Assembly: GCF_009663685.2 (NCBI RefSeq) | Contig: NZ_RCOG02000032.1 | Coordinates: forward strand, 125,382 to 189,381 | Direction: 5' to 3' | From: Cupriavidus sp. U2 | Lineage (GTDB): Bacteria; Pseudomonadota; Gammaproteobacteria; Burkholderiales; Burkholderiaceae | Length of the DNA: 64,000 nucleotides | In this document: positions 50,806 to 59,905 of the stretch, piece after piece | Layout of the letters: each line of letters opens with the position of its first letter | Position numbering within the stretch: position 1 is the stretch's first letter | The notes under the pieces: model-generated | The model's input: only the letters and a program-made list of their open reading frames with translations | Database searches by the model: none | What the model was told of the DNA's origin: nothing | Position numbers and translations under genes: made by a program

Positions 50806-53800
50806 TTAAGCGGCCTCCGCCATCGATACGGCTGCATCCATGTCCACTGCCACGATCCGCGAGACACCCTGCTCCTGCATCGTCACGCCAATCAGTTGGT
50901 GGGCCATCTCCATCGCAATCTTGTTGTGGGAAATAAATACGAACTGTGTCTTGTCGGACATACGCGCCACCATGTTGGCGTAACGCTCGGTGTTGGCGTC
51001 GTCCAGCGGCGCGTCCACCTCGTCCAGCAAGCAGAACGGGGCCGGGTTCAGCTGGAACATCGCGAACACCAGCGCAATCGCCGTCAGGGCCTTTTCGCCA
51101 CCGGACAGCAGGTGAATCGTCGAGTTCTTCTTGCCCGGCGGCTGCGCCATCACTTGCACGCCGGCGTCCAGGATTTCCTCGCCGGTCATGATCAGCCTGG
51201 CCTGGCCACCCCCAAACAGCGCCGGGAACAGCTCGCCGAAGTGATGGTTGACCTGGTCGAACGTGCCTTGCAGCAGCGCCCGCGTTTCCTGGTCGATCTT
51301 GTTGATCGCGTCTTCGAGCGTGTTGATGGCGTCGGTCAGGTCGGCCGACTGCGCATCGAGGAACGTCTTGCGTTCGCGCGCCGCGGCCAGCTCGTCCAGC
51401 GCCGCCATGTTGACCGGGCCCAATGCGTTGATGGCATTGTTCAGGCGCGTCACCTCGCCCTGCAGGTACGACGGCTTGAGGTCGCCGGTCAGCTTTTCGG
51501 CCAGCGCCGCTTCGTCGACCTCGGCCGTGGCCAGCTGCTCGGTGAACTGCTCCTGGTTCAGGCGGGCCGCCTGTTCCTTGAGCTGGCATTCGGTGATGCG
51601 GTCGCGCAGCGGCTGCAGGCTGCGTTCGGCCGCCAGCCGCTGTTCGTCGAACTGGCGCAGCTGTGCCGACAGGGCATCGAGCTCGATGCGCGCGGCGGAC
51701 AGCTTCTGCTCCTTCTCGGCGCGCACTTCCAGGGCTTCCTGCAGGCCGGTATTGGCGGTCTGTTCGTTGATCGTTTCGAGCTCGGCGCGGGCGTTTTCCA
51801 GCGATTCCGCCACGCGCTCGCGCTGGTCGGCGGCCATCTGGATATTGCGGCGCAGTTCGTCGATCCGGCCGGCCAGATTGCGCTCCGCAAACACCGCTTC
51901 CTGGGCGCCGCGCTCCAGGTCGCGCAACTGCTGCCGCGCGTGGGTCAGCTGGGTATCCAGGGCATCGAAGGCCATCTGCTGGTCTTCGTGCGCCGCCTGC
52001 AGTTCGGCCAGGCTTGTATCGTGCTGCTCGAAGCTGGCTTCGGATTCGGCACGGATGGCGCGCTGCTCGTCGATCTGCGCGTCGATTTCGCCCAGTTCCT
52101 CGCGGATCTGGTTGCTGCGCGCCGAAAACCGCTCCATGGCCTGCGACAGCTTCAGCACGTCCATCTGCAAGGCATGCACGCGGCGCGTGGCCTGCTCGGC
52201 GCGCGCACGCGCCTCGATCAGCGTCGTGCTGGCATGCGTGTACGCGGTCTCGGCGCGCACGGCATTGGACCTGGCCTCGTCGGACAGCAGCATCTGCGCG
52301 CGCGACTGCTTCTGCAGGTTCTCGATCTCCTGCTCGCGGGCCAGCATGCCGGCCTGCTCGGAATCGGCCGCGTAGATCTGGATCGCGTTGCGGCCCACCA
52401 GATGGCCTTCGGCCACCACGAACTGGGCGCCTTCGGGCAGCGTGCCGCGTGCCGCCAGGGCCTGCGACATGTCGGTGGCCGTGTAGATGTCGGCCAGCCA
52501 GTCCTGCATCACCGCACGGATGCCGGGCTCGGTGATCTGCACCAGCGACATCAGCGGACGCAGCCCGGCCGGGGCTTCCACCGGGCGCGCGGCGGGCGGC
52601 GGCGTGTAGAACGCGAGCTTGGACGGCGGGGCGTCGGACAGGAAACCCTTGACCCAGTCCAGGTTCGACACTTCCAGTGCCGCAAGCTTTTCGCGCAGCA
52701 CCGATTCGAGCGCGTTTTCCCAGCCCGGCTCGATATGGACCTTCTTCCACAGGCGTGGCAGTTCGGCCAGGCCATGGCGCTCCAGCCAGGGCTGCACCTT
52801 GCCATCGGTCTGTACGCTTTCCTGTAGCTGGCGCAGCGCCGCCAGGCGGGCGTCCAGCGATGCAATCGCGGCCGTCTCGCGCTGCACGCGCTCCTGCGCC
52901 GCGCGGCGCTCGGCGTCCAGGCGCGGCACCGCCTCCTCGGCATCCATCAGCGACGCCTGGGCTTCCTCGAGCGTGGCTTCCTGCTCGGCCAGGTCCATGC
53001 GCAGCGCTTCAAGCCGCACTTCGTCGGGACGGTCGAGCCCTTGCTCCTCGGCCTTCAGGCGTTCCTTGCGCTGCTCCAGCTGCTGCAGCATCTGGTTGGC
53101 GTTGCGCTGGTGCGCGGCTTCGAGCTTCAGTGCCTGCTCGGCCTGCATGATGGCGCTGCGCTGGTCGTTGAGCTTCTGCTGGGCGTCGCGCCACTGGGCT
53201 TCCAGGGTGGGCAGCTCTTCGCTCTTCTGGGCAACGGCGTCCTGGGCCTCGATCGTGCGCGCCTCGGCCAGCGCCAGGTCTTCCTCGGCCTGCGCAATGT
53301 CGTCATTGGCCTGGTCGGCCTTGCCCTGCCACTGCTCGCGCTGGGCGGTCAGCGCGGCGATCTGCGCCTGCAGCCGGTTGCGCGACTCCACCACATAGCG
53401 GATCTCGGCTTCGAGCTTGCTGACTTCCGCGTTGGCCTCGTACAGGGCGCCCTGCGCGGCGTGCATGCCATCGGATGCGGCATAGTGCGCCGCGCGCATG
53501 GTTTCGAGTTCGGCCTCGACATGGCGCAATTGCGCGGTCTGGGCTTCCAGGTCGATCTGCGCCTGCTCGATGGCGCGGGCATGGCGTTCCTGCTCTGCCT
53601 GGGCTTCGCGCTTGCGCAGCAGCCACAGCAGGTGCTGCTTTTCCTCGCCTTCGGACTGCAGTTGCCGGAAGCGTTGCGCCACCTCGGCCTGGCCTTCCAG
53701 CTTGTCGAGGTTGTAGCCCAGTTCGCGCAGGATGTCTTCCACGCGGGTCAGGTTCTCGCGCGTGTCGCCCAGCCGGTTTTCGGTCTCGCGGCGGCGCTCC

Positions 53801-54321
53801 TTGTACTTGGACACGCCTGCGGCTTCTTCCAGGAAGATCCGCATGTCATCGGGCTTGGCCTCGATGATGCGCGAGATCATGCCCTGCCCGATGATGGCGT
53901 AGGCGCGCGGCCCCAGGCCGGTGCCCAGGAAGATGTCCTGGATGTCCTTGCGGCGTACCGGCTGGTTGTTGATGTAGTACGAAGACGTGCCGTCGCGGGT
54001 CAGCACACGCTTGACAGCCACTTCGGCGTACTGGCTCCACTGCCCGGCGGCACGCCCTTCGGCGTTGTCGAACACCAGCTCCACGCTGGCCCGGCCCGCC
54101 TGCTTGCGCGCGGTGGAGCCGTTGAAGATCACGTCCTGCATGGATTCGCCACGCAGTTCCGACGCGCGTGATTCGCCGAGCACCCAGCGCACCGCGTCGA
54201 TAATGTTGGATTTACCGCAGCCGTTAGGACCTACGATGCCGACCAGTTGGCCAGGCACTTGAAAATTGGTGGGGTCGACGAAGGACTTGAAGCCCGCCAG
54301 TTTGATCGAGGACAGTCGCAC
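50806..54321 (-). CDS. smc: Chromosome segregation protein SMC
   Basis: A 1171-aa condensin ATPase. The head halves are at the two ends: Walker A GIVGPNGCGKSN (28-39) and Q-loop at the N-terminus, and signature LLSGGEKALTAIAL plus Walker B FCLLDEVDAPLDD at the C-terminus. Two long coiled coils flank a hinge near residues 510-680. The GTG at 54321 is chosen because VRLSSIKLAGFKSFVDPTNF is the standard N-terminus; it has no clear Shine-Dalgarno sequence. It is the first gene of smc-zipA-ligA-def. Confidence 0.97.
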   Translation of the reverse strand: MRLSSIKLAGFKSFVDPTNFQVPGQLVGIVGPNGCGKSNIIDAVRWVLGESRASELRGESMQDVIFNGSTARKQAGRASVELVFDNAEGRAAGQWSQYAEVAVKRVLTRDGTSSYYINNQPVRRKDIQDIFLGTGLGPRAYAIIGQGMISRIIEAKPDDMRIFLEEAAGVSKYKERRRETENRLGDTRENLTRVEDILRELGYNLDKLEGQAEVAQRFRQLQSEGEEKQHLLWLLRKREAQAEQERHARAIEQAQIDLEAQTAQLRHVEAELETMRAAHYAASDGMHAAQGALYEANAEVSKLEAEIRYVVESRNRLQAQIAALTAQREQWQGKADQANDDIAQAEEDLALAEARTIEAQDAVAQKSEELPTLEAQWRDAQQKLNDQRSAIMQAEQALKLEAAHQRNANQMLQQLEQRKERLKAEEQGLDRPDEVRLEALRMDLAEQEATLEEAQASLMDAEEAVPRLDAERRAAQERVQRETAAIASLDARLAALRQLQESVQTDGKVQPWLERHGLAELPRLWKKVHIEPGWENALESVLREKLAALEVSNLDWVKGFLSDAPPSKLAFYTPPPAARPVEAPAGLRPLMSLVQITEPGIRAVMQDWLADIYTATDMSQALAARGTLPEGAQFVVAEGHLVGRNAIQIYAADSEQAGMLAREQEIENLQKQSRAQMLLSDEARSNAVRAETAYTHASTTLIEARARAEQATRRVHALQMDVLKLSQAMERFSARSNQIREELGEIDAQIDEQRAIRAESEASFEQHDTSLAELQAAHEDQQMAFDALDTQLTHARQQLRDLERGAQEAVFAERNLAGRIDELRRNIQMAADQRERVAESLENARAELETINEQTANTGLQEALEVRAEKEQKLSAARIELDALSAQLRQFDEQRLAAERSLQPLRDRITECQLKEQAARLNQEQFTEQLATAEVDEAALAEKLTGDLKPSYLQGEVTRLNNAINALGPVNMAALDELAAARERKTFLDAQSADLTDAINTLEDAINKIDQETRALLQGTFDQVNHHFGELFPALFGGGQARLIMTGEEILDAGVQVMAQPPGKKNSTIHLLSGGEKALTAIALVFAMFQLNPAPFCLLDEVDAPLDDANTERYANMVARMSDKTQFVFISHNKIAMEMAHQLIGVTMQEQGVSRIVAVDMDAAVSMAEAA

Positions 54322-54779
54322 GGTTGTCGTGTGGTTTGGGCGATACGAAATTGGAAACGCCGGGCCCACGCCGGAGCACACGGCAAGACGTGACGCCTGC
54401 GCCGCAAACTGCCCCCGGTACCCGATAGATTGGCGCTCATCATACCATCGCCAATCCATTGACCGGCCGTTTTCGCCACCGTTGCCGCCCCCGCGAAGCG
54501 GTCGTTGCCCGACTTGAAAAACCGTTGTACTTCCGATACTTGCGGGCGATGCTGCATGCACTTTCTAGCCCCTGGCGTTGTTTCATGAAAACGTCACGCT
54601 GGCAAAGCCGCCGGAAACTTCTTAGGGTTAGTGCTAGTCTCTGGAGATGCCGGCGTGATCCCGGGGTCCCACTCCCCATGCGCCGGGCCCGTCGCTCCGC
54701 CACGCCTGCCGCTGTCCTGGCGCGCGCGGCCAGTCTGAAGCTTGATTGCCTGCATCGCAGCAGTTTTGGAGGACTGACC
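54322..54779. other. Intergenic region between smc and the di-iron protein gene
   Basis: A 458-bp divergent gap. It holds an inverted repeat with 8-bp perfect arms, GATTGGCG (54428-54435) and CGCCAATC (54449-54456), 107 bp before the smc start. The minus-strand sequence TATGAT inside the loop could be an smc -10 box. The plus-strand frame is open through much of the gap, but its codons do not resemble the downstream protein family and I see no gene there. Confidence 0.4.
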
Positions 54780-55619
54780 ATGACCCGAACCCCACCGGCC
54801 GAGACGCCGGGTGACCTGCCGTGGTCCATCGCCGAGATCGACTACAACGCCATCGACGTCGCAAAAGTCCGAGACGATCGCACGCTCTTCTATCTGCTGA
54901 CCGGCGCCTCGTTCATCGAGAGTGGGTCGGACACCTACGCCGGCAATCTGGCGCAGTACTACGCCGACGTGCCCGACGCGGCCGAGTGGCTGTCGCAGCA
55001 CTGGGAATCCGAGGAACTGCAGCACGGCCTGGCGCTGCGCCGCTATGTCGAGCATGTCTGGCCCGAATTCGACTGGGAACGCGGGTACCGCCGGTTCTTT
55101 GACGAGTACAGCAAGACCTGTTCCGTCGACAATTTCGAGCGTACGCCGGCATTGGAAATGGCCGCGCGCTGCGTGGTGGAAACCGGCACCGCCACCTATT
55201 ACCGGGCACTGGAACAGGCCAGCGACGAGCCCGTGCTGCGCAACCTGACGCGCCGCATCGCCAATGACGAAGTGCGCCACTACAAGCATTTCTTCCGTTA
55301 TTTCAATGACTTGAGCAGCGACGAGCGGCTTGGCCGGGCCAAGGTGCTGGCCGCCCTGGCGCGCCGGCTGCTGGAAATCAAGAACGAGGACGCCGAAATC
55401 GCCCTCCGGAACGTGCTGCGCATCGAGCAGAACCGCGAAGACGTGCCGGATCGCGAGGTGCGTGCCCTGAATTCGCGTTGCAGCGCCGTCATCCGGCGCC
55501 ACCTGCCGATCGAGATGACGGTCAAGATGCTGTTGCGCCCCCTGCACCTGCATGCGCGCCTGGAAGACCTGGTGCGTCGGCCCATCGTCGCAATGGTGTC
55601 GCGGGTGATGCTGTATTGA
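54780..55619 (+). CDS. Ferritin-like di-iron protein of unknown function
   Basis: A 279-aa mostly helical protein. Carboxylate-bridged di-iron ligands can be read in order: E47, E79-x-x-H82, E134 and E164-x-x-H167, the E...ExxH...E...ExxH pattern of ferritin-like enzymes such as acyl-ACP desaturases, N-oxygenases and rubrerythrins. Which reaction it performs is not known. No signal peptide, so it is cytoplasmic. GGAGGA precedes the ATG at 54780, which decides the start over the longer open frame. It is followed 99 bp later by dapC but has no obvious metabolic link to it. Confidence 0.75.
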   Translation: MTRTPPAETPGDLPWSIAEIDYNAIDVAKVRDDRTLFYLLTGASFIESGSDTYAGNLAQYYADVPDAAEWLSQHWESEELQHGLALRRYVEHVWPEFDWERGYRRFFDEYSKTCSVDNFERTPALEMAARCVVETGTATYYRALEQASDEPVLRNLTRRIANDEVRHYKHFFRYFNDLSSDERLGRAKVLAALARRLLEIKNEDAEIALRNVLRIEQNREDVPDREVRALNSRCSAVIRRHLPIEMTVKMLLRPLHLHARLEDLVRRPIVAMVSRVMLY

Positions 55620-55718
55620 CGGGCGCCTGTACGGGGTACCTGCGCCCGCCCGCGCTTTCCGGTCATGTGCCCGGCGCGATATACTTCTGCGTTTCAACCG
55701 CCCCGCCGCCCTGCCACC

Positions 55719-56918
55719 GTGAATCCGCGCCTCGACCTGCTCCAGACCTACCCTTTCGAGAAACTGCGCGCGCTGGTGGCCGATGTGAAACCGGCCGACA
55801 AGCCGGCCATCAGTTTCGGCATTGGCGAGCCCAAGCATCCGACGCCGCAGTTCATCAAGGACGCGATGACCGCATCGCTGTCCGGGCTGGCCACGTACCC
55901 GGCCACGGCCGGCACCGACGCGCTGCGCCAGACCATCGCCGGCTGGCTGGAGCGCCGCTACCACCTGCCGAACGTCGATGCCGCCACCCAGGTGCTGCCG
56001 GTCAGCGGATCGCGCGAGGCGCTGTTTGCCTTCGCGCAGACCGTGATCGATGCCAGCCGGCCCGATCCGCTGGTGCTGTGCCCGAACCCGTTCTATCAGA
56101 TCTATGAAGGCGCGGCCCTGCTGGCCGGTGCCCGCCCGGCTTTCGCCAACAGCGATCCGGCGCGCAATTTCGCCCCGGCGTTCGACCAGATCGATGCCGA
56201 TATCTGGCCGAAGGTGCAGCTGCTTTACGTGTGCTCCCCGGGCAACCCCACGGGCGCCGTGCTGTCGCTGGACGACTGGAAGCAGCTGTTCGAACTGTCG
56301 GACCGCTACGGGTTCGTGATTGCTTCGGACGAGTGCTATTCCGAGATCTATTTCGACGAAGCCACGCCGCCGCTGGGCGCGCTGGAGGCCGCCCACAAGC
56401 TGGGTCGGGGCTTCGAGCGCCTGGTGATGTTCTCGAGCCTGTCCAAGCGATCGAACGTGCCGGGCCTGCGCTCGGGCTTCGTGGCCGGCGACGCGGCCAT
56501 CCTGAAGAAATTCCTGCTGTACCGGACCTACCACGGTGCCGCGCTGAACCCGGCCGTGCAGGCCGCCAGTGTGGCCGCGTGGGGCGACGAGGCACACGTG
56601 CGCGACAACCGCGCCGCCTATGTGCGCAAGTTTGCCGAAGTCACGCCGCTACTGGCCCAGGTGCTGGACGTGGCGCTGCCCGACGCGGCGTTCTACCTGT
56701 GGGCCGATGTGTCGCGCACGGGCCTGAGCGACACCGAGTTCGCCGTTCGCCTGCTGGCCGAGCAGAACGTGGCCGTGCTGCCGGGCAGCTACCTGGCGCG
56801 CGATGCGCACGGTGCCAACCCCGGCAAGAACCGCGTGCGCATGGCGCTGGTGGCCACGCCCGACGAGTGCCTGGAAGGTGCGCGCCGGATTGTCGAATTC
56901 TGCAAGTCGCTGGGCTGA
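55719..56918 (+). CDS. dapC: Succinyldiaminopimelate transaminase
   Basis: A 399-aa fold-type I PLP aminotransferase, class I/II. The PLP lysine is K243 in FSSLSKRSNVPGLRSG, with the VCSPGNPTGAVLS and ASDECYSEIYFD (Asp for the pyridine nitrogen) stretches intact. Its position just before dapD, and near dapE, indicates that it makes N-succinyl-LL-2,6-diaminopimelate from the keto form. The start is GTG at 55719 (VNPRLDLLQTYPFEKLRAL); a TATACT -10-like box lies 33 bp before it at 55680-55685. It begins the dapC-dapD-dapE cluster. Confidence 0.95.
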   Translation: MNPRLDLLQTYPFEKLRALVADVKPADKPAISFGIGEPKHPTPQFIKDAMTASLSGLATYPATAGTDALRQTIAGWLERRYHLPNVDAATQVLPVSGSREALFAFAQTVIDASRPDPLVLCPNPFYQIYEGAALLAGARPAFANSDPARNFAPAFDQIDADIWPKVQLLYVCSPGNPTGAVLSLDDWKQLFELSDRYGFVIASDECYSEIYFDEATPPLGALEAAHKLGRGFERLVMFSSLSKRSNVPGLRSGFVAGDAAILKKFLLYRTYHGAALNPAVQAASVAAWGDEAHVRDNRAAYVRKFAEVTPLLAQVLDVALPDAAFYLWADVSRTGLSDTEFAVRLLAEQNVAVLPGSYLARDAHGANPGKNRVRMALVATPDECLEGARRIVEFCKSLG

Positions 56919-57024
56919 CAGACCCGGCGCCCCGCTTCGCCTGTTTCACCGATCGAATGCCCTGGCGCCGGGGCACCTGCCACCGGCGCCGCCTCTTACA
57001 CAAATCACCACTGAGAACACCATC

Positions 57025-57849
57025 ATGACGCAAGCTCTGCAAGCCCTGATCGACCAGGCCTGGGAAGACCGCACCAGCCTGTCGCCGAAGTCCGCGCCGA
57101 ACGATATCCGCGAAGCCGTGGCCAACGTGATCTCGCAACTGGACGCCGGCACGCTGCGCGTGGCCGAGAAGCAAGGCCAGGACTGGATCGTCAACCAGTG
57201 GGTCAAGAAGGCCGTGCTGCTGTCGTTCCGTCTGGAAGACAACGCGCCGATGAGCGCCGGCGGCTTTGCCCAGTTCTACGACAAGGTGCCGACCAAGTTC
57301 GCCAACTGGAGCCAGGACGACTTCGCCAAGGCCGGCTTCCGCGTGGTGCCCCCGGCCGTGGCCCGCCGTGGCTCGTTCATCGCCAGGAATGCCGTGCTGA
57401 TGCCGTCGTACGTGAACATCGGCGCCTACGTGGACGAAGGCACGATGGTCGACACCTGGGCCACCGTCGGTTCGTGCGCCCAGATCGGCAAGAACGTTCA
57501 CCTGTCGGGTGGCGTGGGCATTGGCGGCGTGCTGGAGCCGCTGCAGGCCAATCCGGTCATCATCGAGGACAACTGCTTCATCGGCGCCCGTTCGGAAGTG
57601 GTGGAAGGCGTGATCGTTGAAGAAAATTCGGTGATCTCGATGGGCGTGTACCTGGGCCAGTCGACCAAGATCTACGACCGCGAAACGGGCGAGATCCACT
57701 ATGGCCGCGTGCCGGCCGGTTCGGTGGTGGTGGCGGGCAACCTGCCGTCCAAGGATGGCAAGTACAGCCTGTACTGCGCCGTGATCGTGAAGAAGGTGGA
57801 CGCGCAAACCCGCGCCAAGACCAGCCTGAACGACCTGCTGCGCGACTGA
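57025..57849 (+). CDS. dapD: 2,3,4,5-tetrahydropyridine-2,6-dicarboxylate N-succinyltransferase
   Basis: A 274-aa trimeric left-handed beta-helix enzyme that adds succinyl-CoA to tetrahydrodipicolinate, the first committed step of the succinylase branch to diaminopimelate and lysine. The N-terminal helical part (ALIDQAWEDRTSLSPK) and the hexapeptide region MPSYVNIGAYVDEGTMVDTW, then GIGGVLEPLQANPVIIEDN are full and normal. It lies 106 bp after dapC. A strong GC hairpin follows 25 bp after the stop. Confidence 0.98.
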   Translation: MTQALQALIDQAWEDRTSLSPKSAPNDIREAVANVISQLDAGTLRVAEKQGQDWIVNQWVKKAVLLSFRLEDNAPMSAGGFAQFYDKVPTKFANWSQDDFAKAGFRVVPPAVARRGSFIARNAVLMPSYVNIGAYVDEGTMVDTWATVGSCAQIGKNVHLSGGVGIGGVLEPLQANPVIIEDNCFIGARSEVVEGVIVEENSVISMGVYLGQSTKIYDRETGEIHYGRVPAGSVVVAGNLPSKDGKYSLYCAVIVKKVDAQTRAKTSLNDLLRD

Positions 57850-57874
57850 TCCCACGGACCTTTCGCGCCGCACC

Positions 57875-57901
57875 CTGCCGCCGGGCCCGTCCCGGCGGCA
57901 G
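57875..57901 (+). terminator. Strong GC hairpin after dapD
   Basis: CTGCCGCCGGG, loop CCCGT, CCCGGCGGCAG: a perfect 11-bp stem starting 25 bp after the dapD stop and ending 15 bp before the next gene. There is no T run, so it may act as a weak terminator, a processing or stability element, or a block on ribosome binding of the next gene. Confidence 0.5.
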
Positions 57902-57916
57902 ATCACAGCCCCGCCG

Positions 57917-58306
57917 ATGCCATCCTCTGCCAAGCGATTCATGGCCCTCGACCCCGCCACTGTCAGTACCGTGCTATCCCTGCTGCCCACCATCCTCGAA
58001 CAGGCCAACAAGACCATCGAGAAGCTCAAGAAGGGCAAGCGCAAGGACGGCAGCGAAAGCACGCAGCCCGACGCCGAGCCACCGCGCGACCCGGCCGCGC
58101 GCATCGCGGAACTGGAAGCGGCCGCCGTGCAGCAGGCCGAGGCGGTCAAGCTGCTGGCCGAACAGCACGCGATCACGATCGAGGCGCTGCGCCGCGAGGC
58201 CGCGCGGCTGGACCGCCGGCTGCGCCTGATGACAGCCGTGGCCATGGCTGGCGTGGCATTTGGCCTGGGTGGGCTGATCATCGCGATCAACCTGCTGTTC
58301 CGTTAA
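57917..58306 (+). CDS. Hypothetical small coiled-coil membrane protein in the dap cluster
   Basis: A 129-aa protein I cannot assign. A helical N-terminal part (TVLSLLPTILEQANKTIEKL), a Lys-rich and then Pro/Asp-rich link (~35-60), an Ala/Glu coiled coil (~61-100) and a C-terminal TM segment (~104-126, MTAVAMAGVAFGLGGLIIAI) suggest a tail-anchored inner-membrane protein. An ATG eight codons in is an alternative start. It lies between dapD and the ArsC/Spx-like gene on the same strand, 22 bp before the latter. No function is visible. Confidence 0.65.
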   Translation: MPSSAKRFMALDPATVSTVLSLLPTILEQANKTIEKLKKGKRKDGSESTQPDAEPPRDPAARIAELEAAAVQQAEAVKLLAEQHAITIEALRREAARLDRRLRLMTAVAMAGVAFGLGGLIIAINLLFR

Positions 58307-58328
58307 TTTCACCCCGATTCCGTGCACC

Positions 58329-58676
58329 ATGACCGTCCTGCTCTACGGCATTCCCAACTGCGACACCGTCAAGAAGGCCCGCACCTGGCTGGAATCGAAC
58401 GGTGTCGATTACACGTTCCACGATTTCAAGAAGCAAGGCGTTGACGAGAAGATGTTGCGCGCCTGGCTCAAGCACGTGCCGCTGGCCACGCTGCTGAACA
58501 AGAAAGGCACGACGTACCGCGCGCTGTCCGACGCCGACAAGGCCCGGGCGGACAACGAAGCCGGCGCCGTGGCCCTGATGCAGACCAGCCCGTCGCTGAT
58601 CAAGCGCCCGGTACTGGATCGCGATGGCAAGGTCAGCGTGGGGTTTTCCGCCGACACGTACGCCTCGCTGTTCTGA
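58329..58676 (+). CDS. ArsC/Spx-like thioredoxin-fold protein (YffB family)
   Basis: A 115-aa ArsC-family protein. The N-terminal LYGIPNCDTVKKARTWLESN stretch has a single cysteine, C11 (in NCDTVKKA), as in YffB, and not the CxxC of Gram-positive Spx. The C-terminal SLIKRPVLDRDGKVSVGF is typical. YffB proteins are thought to be glutathione-dependent thiol reductases. It lies 40 bp before dapE, the same neighbour pair as in E. coli, which supports the family call. Confidence 0.9.
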   Translation: MTVLLYGIPNCDTVKKARTWLESNGVDYTFHDFKKQGVDEKMLRAWLKHVPLATLLNKKGTTYRALSDADKARADNEAGAVALMQTSPSLIKRPVLDRDGKVSVGFSADTYASLF

Positions 58677-58716
58677 AGACCCGCATTTCGCACCATTCGT
58701 CGCACCTGCCCGTACC

Positions 58717-59868
58717 ATGAACCCGACCCTTGCCCTGACCGAAGACCTGATGCGCCGCCGCTCGGTCACCCCTGCCGACGAAGGCTGCCAGTCCGTGCTG
58801 GAAGCGCGCCTGACCGCGCTTGGCTTTACCTGCGAGAACATCGTCAGCGGCCCTGACAGCTTCCGCGTGACCAACCTGTGGGCAGTCAGGCGCGGCACGC
58901 AGGGCACGGCGGGCAAGCTGCTGGCCTTTGCCGGCCACACCGACGTGGTGCCGACCGGCCCGCTCGACCAGTGGTCGTCCGACCCGTTCGAACCGACCCA
59001 GCGCGACGGCAAGCTCTACGGCCGTGGCGCGGCCGACATGAAGACGTCGATTGCCGGCTTCGTGGTGGCCTGCGAGGAATTCGTCGCCCGCCACCCCGAC
59101 CACGCCGGTTCCATCGCGTTCCTGATCACCAGCGACGAGGAAGGCCCCGCGCACGACGGCACCGTGAAGGTGGTGGAAGCCCTGAAGGCACGCGGCGAAC
59201 GTCTGGACTACTGCGTGGTGGGCGAGCCGACCTCGGTCGATACGCTGGGCGACATGGTGAAGAACGGCCGCCGCGGGTCGCTGTCGGGCAAACTCACGGT
59301 CAAGGGCGTGCAGGGCCACATCGCCTACCCGCACCTGGCGCGCAACCCGATCCACCTGGCCGCGCCGGCGCTGACCGCGCTGGTGGCCGAGACGTGGGAC
59401 CAGGGCAACGAGTATTTCCCGCCCACCACGTGGCAGATGTCGAATATCCACGCGGGCACCGGCGCCACCAACGTGATTCCGGGCCACGTGACCATCGACT
59501 TCAATTTCCGCTTCTCGACGGCCAGCACGCCGGAGGGCCTGAAGCAGCGTGTGCATGCGATCCTGGACCAGCACGGCCTGGAATACACGCTGGACTGGAC
59601 ACTGGGCGGCGAGCCGTTCCTGACGCCGCGCGGCGATCTTTCCGACGCGCTGGCGGCCGCCATTGCCGCCGAGTGCGGGGTGACGACCGAGCTGTCGACC
59701 ACGGGCGGCACGTCCGACGGCCGCTTCATCGCCAAGATCTGCCCGCAGGTCATTGAATTCGGCCCGCCGAACGCCAGCATCCACAAGATCGACGAACACG
59801 TGGAAGTGCGCTTCATCGAGCCGCTCAAGAACGTCTACCGTGGCGTGCTGGAACGCCTGATCGCCTGA
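58717..59868 (+). CDS. dapE: Succinyl-diaminopimelate desuccinylase
   Basis: A 383-aa M20 metallohydrolase that releases succinate from N-succinyl-LL-diaminopimelate to give LL-DAP for lysine and peptidoglycan. The metal ligands and base are visible in AGHTDVVPTGP (H74, D76), GRGAADMKT (Asp) and SDEEGPAHDG (Glu-Glu). The dimerisation domain and the C-terminal EFGPPNASIHKIDEHV with the last metal His are intact. The start ATG at 58717 gives the standard family N-terminus. It completes the dapC-D-E set of the succinylase pathway here. Confidence 0.98.
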   Translation: MNPTLALTEDLMRRRSVTPADEGCQSVLEARLTALGFTCENIVSGPDSFRVTNLWAVRRGTQGTAGKLLAFAGHTDVVPTGPLDQWSSDPFEPTQRDGKLYGRGAADMKTSIAGFVVACEEFVARHPDHAGSIAFLITSDEEGPAHDGTVKVVEALKARGERLDYCVVGEPTSVDTLGDMVKNGRRGSLSGKLTVKGVQGHIAYPHLARNPIHLAAPALTALVAETWDQGNEYFPPTTWQMSNIHAGTGATNVIPGHVTIDFNFRFSTASTPEGLKQRVHAILDQHGLEYTLDWTLGGEPFLTPRGDLSDALAAAIAAECGVTTELSTTGGTSDGRFIAKICPQVIEFGPPNASIHKIDEHVEVRFIEPLKNVYRGVLERLIA

Positions 59869-59905
59869 TCGGCTGATCGACTTACCATTGGAACGACCCA
59901 CCGCC

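Noticed and set aside
50779..52827. 682-codon plus-strand open frame opposite smc
   Set aside because: Antisense of the SMC coiled-coil codons in a high-GC genome; no domain, no ribosome site.
54459..54779. 107-codon N-terminal extension of the di-iron protein
   Set aside because: Arg/Ser-rich, no conserved pattern, and GGAGGA directly precedes the ATG at 54780.
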